64,000 bases of DNA from Phycisphaerales bacterium. GTDB lineage: Bacteria; Planctomycetota; Phycisphaerae; Phycisphaerales; SM1A02. Shown here in pieces: positions 6,940 to 15,749 of this stretch (position 1 is its first letter; each line of letters begins with the position of its first letter). The translations under genes and the position numbers were made by a program. A model generated the notes under the pieces. That model was given only the letters and a program-made list of their open reading frames with translations, did not search any database and was not told the DNA's origin. The stretch covers positions 1 to 64,000 of the forward strand of contig JASMKH010000010.1 in assembly GCA_030749435.1 (NCBI GenBank), in the 5' to 3' direction.

Positions 6940-8631
6940 ATGGCATGCGACTGGTTTGATGAGCATCGAGACACCCTGGATGGAGCAGTCACGGCTTCCG
7001 AGTCGCGGAAGTTCTGGTCCGCCTATCCGGAGGTTCCCAGTGGCCGCGTCTACGGTGAGACCGCCAAAGACGACGGACTCGCTGCATGGAAGTCGAGGCT
7101 GGGTACGCGGTTCGATCTTGGCCAGCCGGGAACGGCGTCGTGGGTCTCGGCCGAAACCTCACCCTACGGAATCGATATGGGTGTTCAGTATCCGCGGGCC
7201 GATCTTGACACGTTGCTGCCTGCCGTTGCCTCAGCGAGCGACGCGTGGCGACAGGCTGACATTGAGACTCGGGTCGGCGTGTGCCTGGAGATCCTGCACA
7301 GGCTCAATCGCAGGTCGTTTGAGTTGGCATTCTCCGTCATGCACACGACCGGGCAGGGATTCATGATGGCCTTTCAAGCGGGTGGCCCGCACGCGCAGGA
7401 CCGCGGGCTTGAAGCCGTGGCCTATGCCTGGAGGGAGATGACCCGATGCCCGCAGCGGGCGATGTGGAGTAAACGTGTCTCCAAGACCGAGACGGTAACG
7501 CTTGAGAAGACCTGGCGAGTCGTGCCCAGGGGGATCGCGGTCAACGTGGGCTGCTCGACGTTTCCGACGTGGAATGGCTACCCGGGGATCTTTGCGAGCC
7601 TCGCGACCGGAAACGCAGTCGTCGTGAAGCCCCATCCGGGCGCTGTGTTGCCGCTTGCGATCACTGTGGAGATCGCCCGTGATGTGCTTGCGGAGGCCGG
7701 GTTCGATCCAAACGTCGTCACGCTGGCGTGCGATGACTTCGATGCGCCCATTGCTCAGGATCTCGTTGTTCGACCCGAAGTCGGAATCGTGGACTTTACC
7801 GGTGGCAATGCCTTCGGCGATTGGGTGGAGGCCAATGCGCGTCAGGCTCGGGTGTATACGGAGAAGGCCGGCGTCAACGCCATCATCCTGGACGGGACCG
7901 ACGATCTTCGCGGCACGACCGGAAACATCGCATTCTCGCTCTGCCTCTTCTCAGGCCAGATGTGCACGACGCCGCAGAACATCTTCATCCCGGCGGATGG
8001 CATCGATACGCCGGAGGGGCCGGTGTCCTTTGATGATGCCGCCGCCGCCATCGTCAAGGCGGTTGACTGGTTCGTGTCCGATCCAGCGAGAGCGGCGGAA
8101 GTGCTTGGCGCCATTCAATCGGAAGCGACGCGAGATCGCATTGCCGAGGCCCGAACACGTGGTGGAACCATCGTGCGTGATTCCACCGAGATCGACAATG
8201 ATCGCTTCCCCGAGGCCAGGACGGCGACGCCGCTGATCATGCAGGTCGATGTGGCGGACGAGGCCGCATGGAAACGAGAAGCATTCGGTCCAATCGTCTA
8301 CATCGTCAAGACGGACAACACGGCGGAGTCGATCTCACTGGCTGCGGACACCGCGCGGGCCAAGGGGGCGTTGACTGCGGCGGTCTGGAGCCGAAGCGAC
8401 GAAGTCCTGGATCGGGCGGCGGATGCCCTGACCGCGGCAGGCGTCGCGACATCGTGCAATCTCACCGGCCAGATCTGGGTGAATCAATCGGCCGCCTTCA
8501 GTGACTTTCACGTGTCCGGCGCCAATCCTGCTGGCAATGCCACGCTCTGCGATGCGGCCTTTGTGGTGGATCGATTCCGATTCGTCGCGAGCCGGGTACC
8601 GGTGCCCGCAGCGGTTGAGGCGGCCGACTGA
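6940..8631 (+). CDS. paaN: PaaN-type aldehyde dehydrogenase of phenylacetyl-CoA degradation
   Basis: 563 residues from ATG 6940, preceded by a strong Shine-Dalgarno (GAAGGAGGG, 6922-6930); the longer open frame from 6841 is dismissed. The protein is an aldehyde dehydrogenase with the catalytic Cys near residue 342 in SGQMCTTPQNIFI and NAD-site segments PRGIAVNVGCSTFPTWNGYP and VDFTGGNAFGDW. Overall it matches the PaaN subfamily, which lacks the hydratase half of PaaZ. It probably oxidises the semialdehyde produced on opening the oxepin ring of activated phenylacetyl-CoA. paaY overlaps its stop by one base, so the pair is an operon, pointing towards the main paa operon on the other strand. Confidence 0.88.
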   Translation: MACDWFDEHRDTLDGAVTASESRKFWSAYPEVPSGRVYGETAKDDGLAAWKSRLGTRFDLGQPGTASWVSAETSPYGIDMGVQYPRADLDTLLPAVASASDAWRQADIETRVGVCLEILHRLNRRSFELAFSVMHTTGQGFMMAFQAGGPHAQDRGLEAVAYAWREMTRCPQRAMWSKRVSKTETVTLEKTWRVVPRGIAVNVGCSTFPTWNGYPGIFASLATGNAVVVKPHPGAVLPLAITVEIARDVLAEAGFDPNVVTLACDDFDAPIAQDLVVRPEVGIVDFTGGNAFGDWVEANARQARVYTEKAGVNAIILDGTDDLRGTTGNIAFSLCLFSGQMCTTPQNIFIPADGIDTPEGPVSFDDAAAAIVKAVDWFVSDPARAAEVLGAIQSEATRDRIAEARTRGGTIVRDSTEIDNDRFPEARTATPLIMQVDVADEAAWKREAFGPIVYIVKTDNTAESISLAADTARAKGALTAAVWSRSDEVLDRAADALTAAGVATSCNLTGQIWVNQSAAFSDFHVSGANPAGNATLCDAAFVVDRFRFVASRVPVPAAVEAAD

Positions 8632-9242
8632 TGGCCTGTTACGAGTATGAGGGGGTACGCCCCGTTGTCGACCCATCGGCATTCGTGCATCCTTCGGCGG
8701 TCCTGATTGGGGACGTCATCGTTGGACCTCGATGTCTGATCGGTCCCGCCGCAGTGCTCCGCGGCGACATCGGGCGGCTGGAACTCAAGGCTGGCAGCAA
8801 TGTGCAGGACTCGTGTGTCGTGCACTGCTTTCCGGGCAAGGATGTCGTCGTTGGGGAGAACGGCCATGTGGGGCATGGCGCCGTCCTTCATGGGTGCACC
8901 GTTGGCCGCAATGCGCTGATCGGCATGAATGCCGTGCTGATGGACGATGTTCTGGTCGGCGAGAACAGCATGGTCGGCGCGCTCTCCTTCGTCAGAGAGC
9001 GGACCGAGATTCCTCCGAACACGCTCTGGGCGGGAACACCGGCTGCGCAGATTCGGGCGCTCGATCCGCAGGAGGTGGCGTGGAAGTCTCGAGGGACTGA
9101 GATCTATCAGCATCTGGCCGAGCGGCATCTGGCGACGGGCATCGCCGTGGAGCCGCTCACCGATGCAGATGGGAATCGCCTGGCTCAGCGGGTTCCGGAT
9201 GTGACGTATCAGACGAAGCAGACGGTGGGCGAGTCCGACTAG
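8631..9242 (+). CDS. paaY: PaaY, gamma-carbonic-anhydrase-fold hexapeptide protein
   Basis: 203 residues of left-handed beta-helix hexapeptide repeats (FVHPSAVLIGDVIVGPRCLI, NGHVGHGAVLHGCTVGRNAL). The gamma-carbonic-anhydrase His ligands are visible in CVVHCF and GHVGHG. The family in paa clusters is PaaY, a thioesterase reported to remove dead-end cyclic CoA compounds formed from the ring-opened semialdehyde and so recover CoA. Its coupling to paaN (TGA and ATG share one base) fits that repair job, because PaaN's substrate is the reactive aldehyde. The C-terminal 4 bases overlap the converging small membrane protein gene. Confidence 0.88.
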   Translation: MACYEYEGVRPVVDPSAFVHPSAVLIGDVIVGPRCLIGPAAVLRGDIGRLELKAGSNVQDSCVVHCFPGKDVVVGENGHVGHGAVLHGCTVGRNALIGMNAVLMDDVLVGENSMVGALSFVRERTEIPPNTLWAGTPAAQIRALDPQEVAWKSRGTEIYQHLAERHLATGIAVEPLTDADGNRLAQRVPDVTYQTKQTVGESD

Positions 9243-9736
9243 CTGCTGCCGTCTTCGTCCGTGGTCCTGCTTGCACCTTCAAAGCACCACTTCGGACCGG
9301 TCATCGTGTACTTGCCGATCCTGACCGTCCGGCCGCGGTCCGACGGGGTCATGGCAGAGAAGGGAATGCTCGCCGAGCGGGCGCCGAGAGCCCGCCATGG
9401 CAGAATCGGTTCGATGTGCAGGAACTCGTCGTCGGTCGCAGCGTTGATGCTGAGTCCCATATTGACGAATCCGAAACTGAAGGACTGGAACGACTTCTTC
9501 CGCGCGGTAACAGGCACTTCCTGCGTCGGGAACTCCGCCAGCAGTGGATTCCAGAGCACTCTGAAGGCCGCGGCTGCGATCGCTGCAACCGCCAGGAGCG
9601 CGACGATGGTGATGACGGGCCCGTGGTAGGAAGCCGGCGCGTAGTTCAGCATCAGAACGATGCCCGTGACCAGAATGGCCTCGAAAGCCAGCAGCCAGAC
9701 GAGAAACAACCAGATTGGCATGCGTCGGGTCGTCAT
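9239..9736 (-). CDS. Small two-helix membrane protein, function unknown
   Basis: 165 residues. Two hydrophobic helices lie at the N-terminus (IWLFLVWLLAFEAILVTGIV and VITIVALLAVAAIAAAAF), followed by a soluble domain of about 100 residues containing SFGFVNMGLSINAATDDEFL and IPFSAMTPSDRGRTVRIGK. The soluble part has the look of a PH-like or immunoglobulin-like sheet domain, but I do not recognise a family. Its start overlaps the stop of the E3 gene by 4 bp, so it is probably translated as the last gene of the dehydrogenase operon. It ends overlapping paaY on the other strand. Confidence 0.75.
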   Translation of the reverse strand: MTTRRMPIWLFLVWLLAFEAILVTGIVLMLNYAPASYHGPVITIVALLAVAAIAAAAFRVLWNPLLAEFPTQEVPVTARKKSFQSFSFGFVNMGLSINAATDDEFLHIEPILPWRALGARSASIPFSAMTPSDRGRTVRIGKYTMTGPKWCFEGASRTTDEDGSS

Positions 9737-11001
9737 GACGAGGCCAACGCCTCTCGGGCCGCCAGATGGAGTGGGTCGCCTTGGACCGGATGCGACGGCA
9801 CCATGTCTGCAAGATCCTGCAGCGTGGCGCCCATTTCAACCGCGGTCGTGAAGCCATCCGCGAGTTTGCAGGCCTCAAAGCCCGTGGCGCCCACGCCTGT
9901 GACAGTGCCGGTACCCGGGTTCCAACGGATCATGGCGACGCCGTCCAACGTGTCGGCGGCGACGCTGAGCCCGGAGGTGGACCAGGGGACGACGCATGTG
10001 GTATCCGCGGGGTCGCAGTCCTGCATGTCGCCGCACCAGCAGATCTCGGGCGTGGTGTAGACGAGTTGCGCGACCGTTGCAGGATCCCACGCGCCGTTCC
10101 CGCCGAGGATTGTCTCTGCGGCGATTCGTCCGCGATGCATCGCGGCGCCTGCCCAGAGAGGAGGTCCAACGCAGTCGCCTGCAGCGAAAATCCGCCGAGC
10201 GGTGGTTCGCATGCTGGTATCCACCTGAATCCACCCGTCCGCCACAGTGACGTCGGTGTCCTCCAGACCGAGGTCATCGACCGAGGCGGTTCTGGCGCGG
10301 GCATCGATGACGAGATTCGATGCCGGGATGTCCGAGATCGAGTCTCGCGAGACGACGAACGAAGCGGAGACCATCATCGGGTCGACGAGCGGCCGAGGAA
10401 TGTCGGCAAGCACCGCCTGGTCTCCAGGAACAAGGATGGTGTCGGCACCAAGTCCGGCCGAAATGGTCGCGGCCTCAATTGCGATGGCGTCGTTTCCGAG
10501 CACCGTGACCCGACCTTCGGCAAGTGATGGATCGAGGGGCAGGGAATTGGGTGAGATGACCAGGTCACATTGGGGGACATCGTCAAGGGCCGCCCGGACG
10601 CTGCCGGTACAGATGACCGCGTTGGCGAATCTGAGTCGAGTGACTTCCTCTGCCGCAACCTGAAGTTCGCGTGGACCGAGGAACCTAGCGGTGCCGCGGA
10701 CGATGCGAACAGACTGGGCTTCTGCCGAGGTCTCCAGTCGCCGCCCGATTCGAGCGCGATCTGTGTCGATGCGGGCCTGGAGCGAACTCGAACACCGGTC
10801 GTCAGTGGTTGCCAATGCATGCAGGATGGTCTTGGTCGGCACGCAGCCCTCGTGAAGACAGGCGCCGCCGAGACTTGCCCGGGGATCCACAATCACAACC
10901 TCGCGGCCCGCCGCCGACAACGCGAAGGCACACGCATAGCCTGCTGGCCCGCCTCCAACGACAACGACGTCTACATCCTCGGTGAATTCGCCTACGACCA
11001 T
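9733..11001 (-). CDS. lpdA: Dihydrolipoyl dehydrogenase (E3)-like flavoprotein
   Basis: 422 residues from the ATG at 11001 (MVVGEFTEDVDVVVVGGGPA); the longer frame to 11028 starts inside a hairpin. The FAD-binding GGGPAGYACA lies at residues 17-26, and the redox disulfide C48/C53 in GGACLHEGCVPTK has the C-x4-C spacing of this family. The second FAD motif RRIFAAGDCVG is also clear. It reoxidises lipoamide of the E2 encoded upstream, yielding NADH. Oddities: it is some 40 residues shorter than usual, the NAD-binding GxGxxG is weak (VTVLGNDAIAIEAA), and the C-terminal HPTxSE active-site motif is HPVQGD, keeping the His but altering the Glu partner. Last enzyme of the 2-oxoacid dehydrogenase operon. 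Confidence 0.8.
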   Translation of the reverse strand: MVVGEFTEDVDVVVVGGGPAGYACAFALSAAGREVVIVDPRASLGGACLHEGCVPTKTILHALATTDDRCSSSLQARIDTDRARIGRRLETSAEAQSVRIVRGTARFLGPRELQVAAEEVTRLRFANAVICTGSVRAALDDVPQCDLVISPNSLPLDPSLAEGRVTVLGNDAIAIEAATISAGLGADTILVPGDQAVLADIPRPLVDPMMVSASFVVSRDSISDIPASNLVIDARARTASVDDLGLEDTDVTVADGWIQVDTSMRTTARRIFAAGDCVGPPLWAGAAMHRGRIAAETILGGNGAWDPATVAQLVYTTPEICWCGDMQDCDPADTTCVVPWSTSGLSVAADTLDGVAMIRWNPGTGTVTGVGATGFEACKLADGFTTAVEMGATLQDLADMVPSHPVQGDPLHLAAREALASS

Positions 11002-11016
11002 TGGCGTACTGTAGCC

Positions 11017-11044
11017 GTGGCCCGCCACTGGTGCGGCGGGCCAC
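11017..11044 (-). terminator. Intercistronic hairpin between tlpA-like and E3 genes
   Basis: A perfect 10-bp inverted repeat (arms 11017-11026 and 11035-11044, 8-base loop) lies after the stop of the thioredoxin gene and 15 bp before the E3 start. No U-run follows on the minus strand, so it may act as a partial terminator, an RNA-processing or stability element, or a cover over the E3 start region. Confidence 0.45.
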
Positions 11045-11075
11045 GATTCATGGAATCTGGGGTGTGATGAAAGTG

Positions 11076-12188
11076 CTACTCATTCGTCTGGTACGAGGCG
11101 AGCGTCGCTTCAAGCTCAGCCTTGTTGTGGTCCATGGCGACCGCAATCGCATCCTTCTGAAGGGCGACGGCCGTGTCCTTGTCCCCCTTCTCCCAGTAGA
11201 CCCGAGCGAGCGTGTCGATGATCGATGCGTCCTTGTGGTCGGTCAGGGCGTCTGCCTTGGTCGCAGCCTCCAGCGCGAAGTCGAGGTCGCGTCTGGCGAC
11301 GGTCGTATCGTCGACCACGTGCCAGGCCATGTAGTTGAGCAGGCCGGAACTGGCACCGCCATCCCGATCCATGAGTTCCCTTGCGATCGTGTAACCCTCG
11401 CCAGCCGTGCTCGGGTCGCTGACGAGAAACTCGAATTGCGACAGGCGAACGTTGGTATTGGTCGGGAACTCCTTGACAAGAGCGTCGAGTGCCTTCTTGC
11501 AAGCCGCTCGATCGCCGGAACGCTGGGCCATCATGTAACTCATCATGAGTTCGCGGCTCTTCGTGGCAACCCGGAGTTCCTCATCGAATGCCGCCTTGGC
11601 CTTGGCGCGATCCCAAGTGCCACCGAGATAACTGGCGAGCACCGGATCGATCGATCCCGGGTGGCCGATCCACTCAATCTCACCCGTCTTGCCGACCAGA
11701 AAAGCCGCCGGAATACCGCCCTGTCCGGCTGGTTTCATCCAGTGATCGGCCATCCATCGGTCATCATCGATCGCGACGGTGTACGCCATGGCGTCGCCCT
11801 TGGCGGTGACGAAGTCTCCGACGACCTTCTCGCGTTCAGCCTGAGTCTCTTCGTGCTGCCAGATGGCGGTGCTGACGAAACGAACGTCCTTGTCCTCGTA
11901 CTCCTTCTGAAGCTTGGCCAGATGCGGGATCTGCGCCAGGCACGGGCCACACCATGTTGCCCAATACTCCATGACGTAGGTGGTTCCGGACTCAAACTCA
12001 GTCACGGGCTTTCCGCGGAAGAACTTGGCGATCTTGATGCCCGGCGCCTTGTCTCCGATCGTGAGCGGTTTCACTTCGGGCGCCGCGGCGGCGGGATGTT
12101 CGGATGGGTGCTCAGGGTGATCCTGTGCTCCGGCCGATACGGTCAGTGCGAAGGCCATCGTTGCGGCCGTGGTGAGGAGGTGTCGCAT
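11076..12188 (-). CDS. Exported TlpA-like thioredoxin-domain protein
   Basis: 370 residues from ATG 12188, with GAAAGGA 7 bases upstream; the open frame to 12326 overlaps the E2 gene and is not used. MRHLLTTAATMAFALTVSAG is a Sec signal peptide, followed by a His/Pro/Ala-rich spacer. Residues of about 45-200 form a TlpA/AhpC-type thioredoxin fold with the active site YWATWCGPCLAQIPHL and the cis-Pro in GGIPAAFLV. The last 150 or so residues are helical, TPR-like (ALVKEFPTNTNVRLSQFEFL). It should act outside the cytoplasm as a thiol reductant or oxidoreductase. Its place between the E2 and E3 genes of a cytosolic dehydrogenase is unexpected. Confidence 0.82.
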   Translation of the reverse strand: MRHLLTTAATMAFALTVSAGAQDHPEHPSEHPAAAAPEVKPLTIGDKAPGIKIAKFFRGKPVTEFESGTTYVMEYWATWCGPCLAQIPHLAKLQKEYEDKDVRFVSTAIWQHEETQAEREKVVGDFVTAKGDAMAYTVAIDDDRWMADHWMKPAGQGGIPAAFLVGKTGEIEWIGHPGSIDPVLASYLGGTWDRAKAKAAFDEELRVATKSRELMMSYMMAQRSGDRAACKKALDALVKEFPTNTNVRLSQFEFLVSDPSTAGEGYTIARELMDRDGGASSGLLNYMAWHVVDDTTVARRDLDFALEAATKADALTDHKDASIIDTLARVYWEKGDKDTAVALQKDAIAVAMDHNKAELEATLASYQTNE

Positions 12189-12252
12189 AATGTTCCTTTC
12201 GTGATCGGCCCGGGAGTGGGCGGGGTACAACGGTAGCAGTTCGAGTCTCAGG

Positions 12253-13548
12253 TCAGAGGGCGAACCGCATGGGATGTTCAAGATCGTCGATGACATGCTC
12301 GATAAAGGGAATCTCGCGGCCACCATCGACGAGGCGGTGATCCATCGAGTGACTCAGTGGCATGATGAGTCGAGGAACAACCTCATCGCCAACAACCCAT
12401 GGCAATCTTCGAGCGCGACCCAACGCCAGGCAGGCAACGGTCCCAGGCATGATGATTGGGGTCGAGTAGCGTGTCCGTCCCATCGCCCCGGCATTGGAAA
12501 TGGTGTACGTCGCGCCGCGGGTATCGTCGACGCTGAATGCCCCGGATCTCGTGTTGTGTGTCATCACCGCCAGGTGGTCGGAGAGTTCACCGACGCCCAT
12601 GAGGTGCGCATTGCGAATGACCGGAGCGACCAATCCTCGGGGCGTATCGACGCCAACGGCCATGTTGACGTAGTCCCGGAAGATGATCTCGTCGTGGTCC
12701 GCATCAAGTTCGGCGTTGAGAATCGGATGCCTGTGAAGGGCGCGGCATACGGCGCGAATAACAAATGCCAGTGTGGTGATGCGGCGATCGGGTTGGTCGG
12801 TATCGACGAACGATGCCCGCATCGCCTCCAGGTCGGTGATATCTGCATCGTTGCTGTCCGTGACGTGGGGGATCGTCTGCCACGATGTCTGCATGACTGT
12901 TGCGATGGTTCGCCGAGCCTGAGAGAGCGGCTGCCGAACGATTCTGCCGTACTGGTTTGTGTCCGCGGTGCCCTCGATTTCGGTCGACGGACGCTGGGAG
13001 GGAGGGATCACCTGGGCTGCGGGCACCCTCGGCGGCGCCAGCGGTCTGGCAGGTGGGCCGGGCTGCGGGGGCTCGGCGAATCGCCGCACGTCTTCGCGGG
13101 TCACGCGTCCGCCGGGCCCCGAACCGTCCACATCCGCCAGATCGACGGCCAGTTCTCGAGCCAGTCTTCGCACGGATGGGGAGGCGGGCTTCCTCCGACC
13201 TCTCGCCGCCATGATCGGAGACGCCGGGGGCGAGGCGCTGGCCGGTGCGGGTGGTTCGCCCGCGTCGATGATGGCCGGTTCGGGTGTCGCTCGCGCTGGC
13301 TCGAACGTGATCATGACGTCGCCGACATGGACGAGTTGCTGCTCGGATACGTGGACGGTGGTGACACGGCCAGCGACGGGGCACGGAATCTCGACGGCGG
13401 CCTTGTCCGTTTCCACCTCCATCAGTGGCGCATCTTCGCTGACTTGCTGCCCCTCCGTGACGTGAATCGCGATGACCTGCCCTTCATGGACGCCTTCTCC
13501 GAGGTCGGGCAATCTGAACTCATGTTGATCCATGCGCATGGTCGTCAT
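12253..13548 (-). CDS. 2-oxoacid dehydrogenase E2 (lipoamide acyltransferase)
   Basis: 431 residues from ATG 13548, whose ATGA overlaps the E1 beta stop; a GTG at 13554 is the alternative. Domain order: lipoyl domain with the lipoylated Lys near residue 49 (EVETDKAAVEIP), an Ala/Pro-rich linker, a peripheral subunit-binding domain (SPSVRRLARELAVDLADVDG), a second linker, and the catalytic acyltransferase core ending with SHSMDHRLVDGG, which carries the HxxxDG active site. The enzyme transfers the acyl group from E1 to CoA. One lipoyl domain only. The sequence alone does not decide between acetyl, branched-chain or arylacetyl substrates; the paa context suggests testing phenylpyruvate. Confidence 0.9.
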   Translation of the reverse strand: MTTMRMDQHEFRLPDLGEGVHEGQVIAIHVTEGQQVSEDAPLMEVETDKAAVEIPCPVAGRVTTVHVSEQQLVHVGDVMITFEPARATPEPAIIDAGEPPAPASASPPASPIMAARGRRKPASPSVRRLARELAVDLADVDGSGPGGRVTREDVRRFAEPPQPGPPARPLAPPRVPAAQVIPPSQRPSTEIEGTADTNQYGRIVRQPLSQARRTIATVMQTSWQTIPHVTDSNDADITDLEAMRASFVDTDQPDRRITTLAFVIRAVCRALHRHPILNAELDADHDEIIFRDYVNMAVGVDTPRGLVAPVIRNAHLMGVGELSDHLAVMTHNTRSGAFSVDDTRGATYTISNAGAMGRTRYSTPIIMPGTVACLALGRARRLPWVVGDEVVPRLIMPLSHSMDHRLVDGGREIPFIEHVIDDLEHPMRFAL

Positions 13549-14531
13549 GTCCACTCTACGAGTTCCTTCGCCGATTCGATGATGTCGTCGGCATCGGGAA
13601 GGAAGTGCTGCTCCACCTGGAAGAAGGGATAGGGCAGATCGGGCGCGGTCAGCCTGCGAAGCGGCGCGACGAGGTATTCAAAGGCGCCGCGCTCGGCGAG
13701 CCGCGCGGCAACCTCCGCGCCGATTCCGCACGTTTGGTGCCCCTCGTGAAAGATGATGCAGCGACCAGTCTTCGTCACCGAGGCGACCAGCGTCTCCGTG
13801 TCGATTGGGGAGACAGTGAGCAGGTCGATCAACTCGGCTTCGATCCCGTGGATCTCTGCAAGGTCTTCGACCGCCTCCGTCGCGGGACGCATCATGGCCC
13901 CGAATGAGATGATCGTTACATCGCAGCCCTCACGAACGACTTGTGCCTTGCCTATCTCGATCGACTCCGGTGCATCGGGGACCTCTTCGCGGAACGCGCG
14001 ATACACCGACTTCGGTTCGTAGAAAATGACAGGATCGGGGTCGGCGATGGCCGCCGCAAGAAGCGATCTGGCGTTGCGTGGGCCGGACGGTATGACGACC
14101 TTCAGTCCGGGCGTATGGGCCCAGTAGGCCTCGCGGGACTCACTGTGATGTTCGACAGCTCGAATCCCGCCGCCGTAGGGTGTTCGCAGCACCATGCGAA
14201 TCGGGAACCGGCCCTGTGTTCGGTTGTGGAGCCGAGCCATGTTCTGTTCGATCTGGTCGAACGCCTGCATGGTGAAACCGGAGAACTGGATCTCAGCGAC
14301 CGGCTTCATGCCGTACACCGCCATGCCCACCGCGGTGCCGATGATGCCGCACTCCGCCAGAGGTGAGTCGATGACCCGGTCGCTCCCATGCTTTGCCTGC
14401 AGCCCCTTCGTGACCCGGAATACACCACCGTTGACGCCGATGTCCTGTCCCATGAGGCACACCTGGTCATCCGCTGCGAGCGCCTCATCGAGCGCCAGAT
14501 TGAGGGCTTCAACCATGGTCCGCTGAGCCAT
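13545..14531 (-). CDS. 2-oxoacid dehydrogenase E1 component, beta subunit
   Basis: 328 residues, the normal length for an E1 beta subunit. MAQRTMVEALNLALDEALAA and FRVTKGLQAKHGSDRVIDSP are typical of the family, as are the conserved GMKPVAEIQFSGF and RTPYGGG segments lining the thiamine diphosphate site, and the C-terminal transketolase domain (TGRCIIFHEGHQTCGIGAEV). With E1 alpha it decarboxylates a 2-oxoacid and acylates lipoyl-E2. The start overlaps the stop of E1 alpha by one base and the stop overlaps the E2 start, so translation is coupled along the operon. Confidence 0.92.
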   Translation of the reverse strand: MAQRTMVEALNLALDEALAADDQVCLMGQDIGVNGGVFRVTKGLQAKHGSDRVIDSPLAECGIIGTAVGMAVYGMKPVAEIQFSGFTMQAFDQIEQNMARLHNRTQGRFPIRMVLRTPYGGGIRAVEHHSESREAYWAHTPGLKVVIPSGPRNARSLLAAAIADPDPVIFYEPKSVYRAFREEVPDAPESIEIGKAQVVREGCDVTIISFGAMMRPATEAVEDLAEIHGIEAELIDLLTVSPIDTETLVASVTKTGRCIIFHEGHQTCGIGAEVAARLAERGAFEYLVAPLRRLTAPDLPYPFFQVEQHFLPDADDIIESAKELVEWT

Positions 14532-15700
14532 CAGGACACCCCCTTGCGATCGAGTCTGCGGAGGTATGCCATTCGCTGCGCTTCCAGTTCCGGCGGGTTG
14601 GACGCGTAGAGGTAGTCAAAGATCTCACGAGGCTTGGCCTTGGCGTGGGCGCGGAACTTCTCGCGGGCATCGAGTACTTCCTGCTCACAGGCTGCACGGA
14701 TCGCCTCTGTTTCGTCGGAGCCCAATCGTCCGGTGCGTTGGAGCCACGTCTCGAACCGCCGGATCGGGCAGCGTTCTTTCCACGGGTCGACGAGCGCCTC
14801 GTCTCGGTAGACGGTCGGATCGTCCGCAGTGGTATGCAGACTCATCCGGAACGTAACGGCTTCAATCAGCGTGGGGCCGTCCCCCCGACGCGCCCGCTCG
14901 CATGCTTCGCGGGTTGCGGTGGTCATTGCAAGGATGTCGTTGCCGTCGACTCGAATCGAGTGCACGCCGTACCCGATTCCTCGGGATGCCAGGACCTCGT
15001 TGCTGCACTGCTTCGACAGCGGCGTCGAGATGGCCCAGCCGTTGTTCTCGGCGACGAAGACGACAGGCGCCTGTTCAACCGCTGCGAAGTTGAGCGCCTC
15101 GATGACAGCGCCCTCAGAGAATGCTCCATCCCCGAAGTTGACGACAACGCAGTGTGGATCGCTTGCTCGCTTCATGGCCATGCCGATGCCGACCGCTGGA
15201 AGTACGTGGGATCCGATGACGATCGAGAATGGCAGGTCGTTGACGCCTTCAGGAGGCGGAAAGCCGTCGTGGTAGCCATCCCAGAGCGTCATCAGACGAT
15301 CCATGGGCCATCCTCGGATGATCTGCGCTCCGAAGGAGCGGTAGGAGGGCGAGTACCAGTCCATCTCTCCGAGCGGCCATGCCTGCCCGACTGCGCACGC
15401 CTCCTGACCAATATTGGGCGCGAAGGTGCCCATCTGTCCCTGCCGCTGCATGGCGAGCATGCGAGCGTCGAACGCCCGGCTCAGCACCATGGCGCGGTGC
15501 AGGCGAAGCAACTCCACATCATCGATGTCTGGTCGCAATCCTTCGTCCAGTTCACCTCGCTCGTTGAGAATCTGAAGACACTCGATTCGACCGAGATCGA
15601 TGGACCGCGCATCAAACGCGCCGGGGGCTGGCGGTGGGGGTGTGCCCTCACTCGGGGATCGAGCGGCGTTCACCTTCTTGTCAGGGCTTGGATCAGACAT
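14531..15700 (-). CDS. 2-oxoacid dehydrogenase E1 component, alpha subunit
   Basis: 389 residues from ATG 15700 (MSDPSPDKKVNAARS); a start at 15727 is possible. The thiamine diphosphate motif is clear: GDGAFSEGAVIEALNFAAVE followed by NNGWAIS. The phosphorylation-loop region reads SLHTTADDPTVYRDEALVDP, which is closer to bacterial pyruvate dehydrogenase alpha chains than to branched-chain ones, but this is only a pattern judgement. The N-terminal 30 residues are Pro/Ser-rich and disordered. It begins 49 bp after paaD ends on the same strand, so the dehydrogenase may be transcribed with the paa operon. Confidence 0.9.
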   Translation of the reverse strand: MSDPSPDKKVNAARSPSEGTPPPPAPGAFDARSIDLGRIECLQILNERGELDEGLRPDIDDVELLRLHRAMVLSRAFDARMLAMQRQGQMGTFAPNIGQEACAVGQAWPLGEMDWYSPSYRSFGAQIIRGWPMDRLMTLWDGYHDGFPPPEGVNDLPFSIVIGSHVLPAVGIGMAMKRASDPHCVVVNFGDGAFSEGAVIEALNFAAVEQAPVVFVAENNGWAISTPLSKQCSNEVLASRGIGYGVHSIRVDGNDILAMTTATREACERARRGDGPTLIEAVTFRMSLHTTADDPTVYRDEALVDPWKERCPIRRFETWLQRTGRLGSDETEAIRAACEQEVLDAREKFRAHAKAKPREIFDYLYASNPPELEAQRMAYLRRLDRKGVS

Positions 15701-15749
15701 GAGCGGAGTAGTGTAGTTGACGCGCACGTGGCGTCCCCAGTCGGAAGCA

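Noticed and set aside
11001-12236. 411-codon plus-strand frame across the TlpA-like gene
   Set aside because: Antisense shadow of a signal-peptide-bearing thioredoxin with an intact WCGPC site.
12274-13632. 452-codon plus-strand frame across the E2 gene
   Set aside because: Antisense shadow; E2 on the other strand has lipoyl, binding and catalytic domains.
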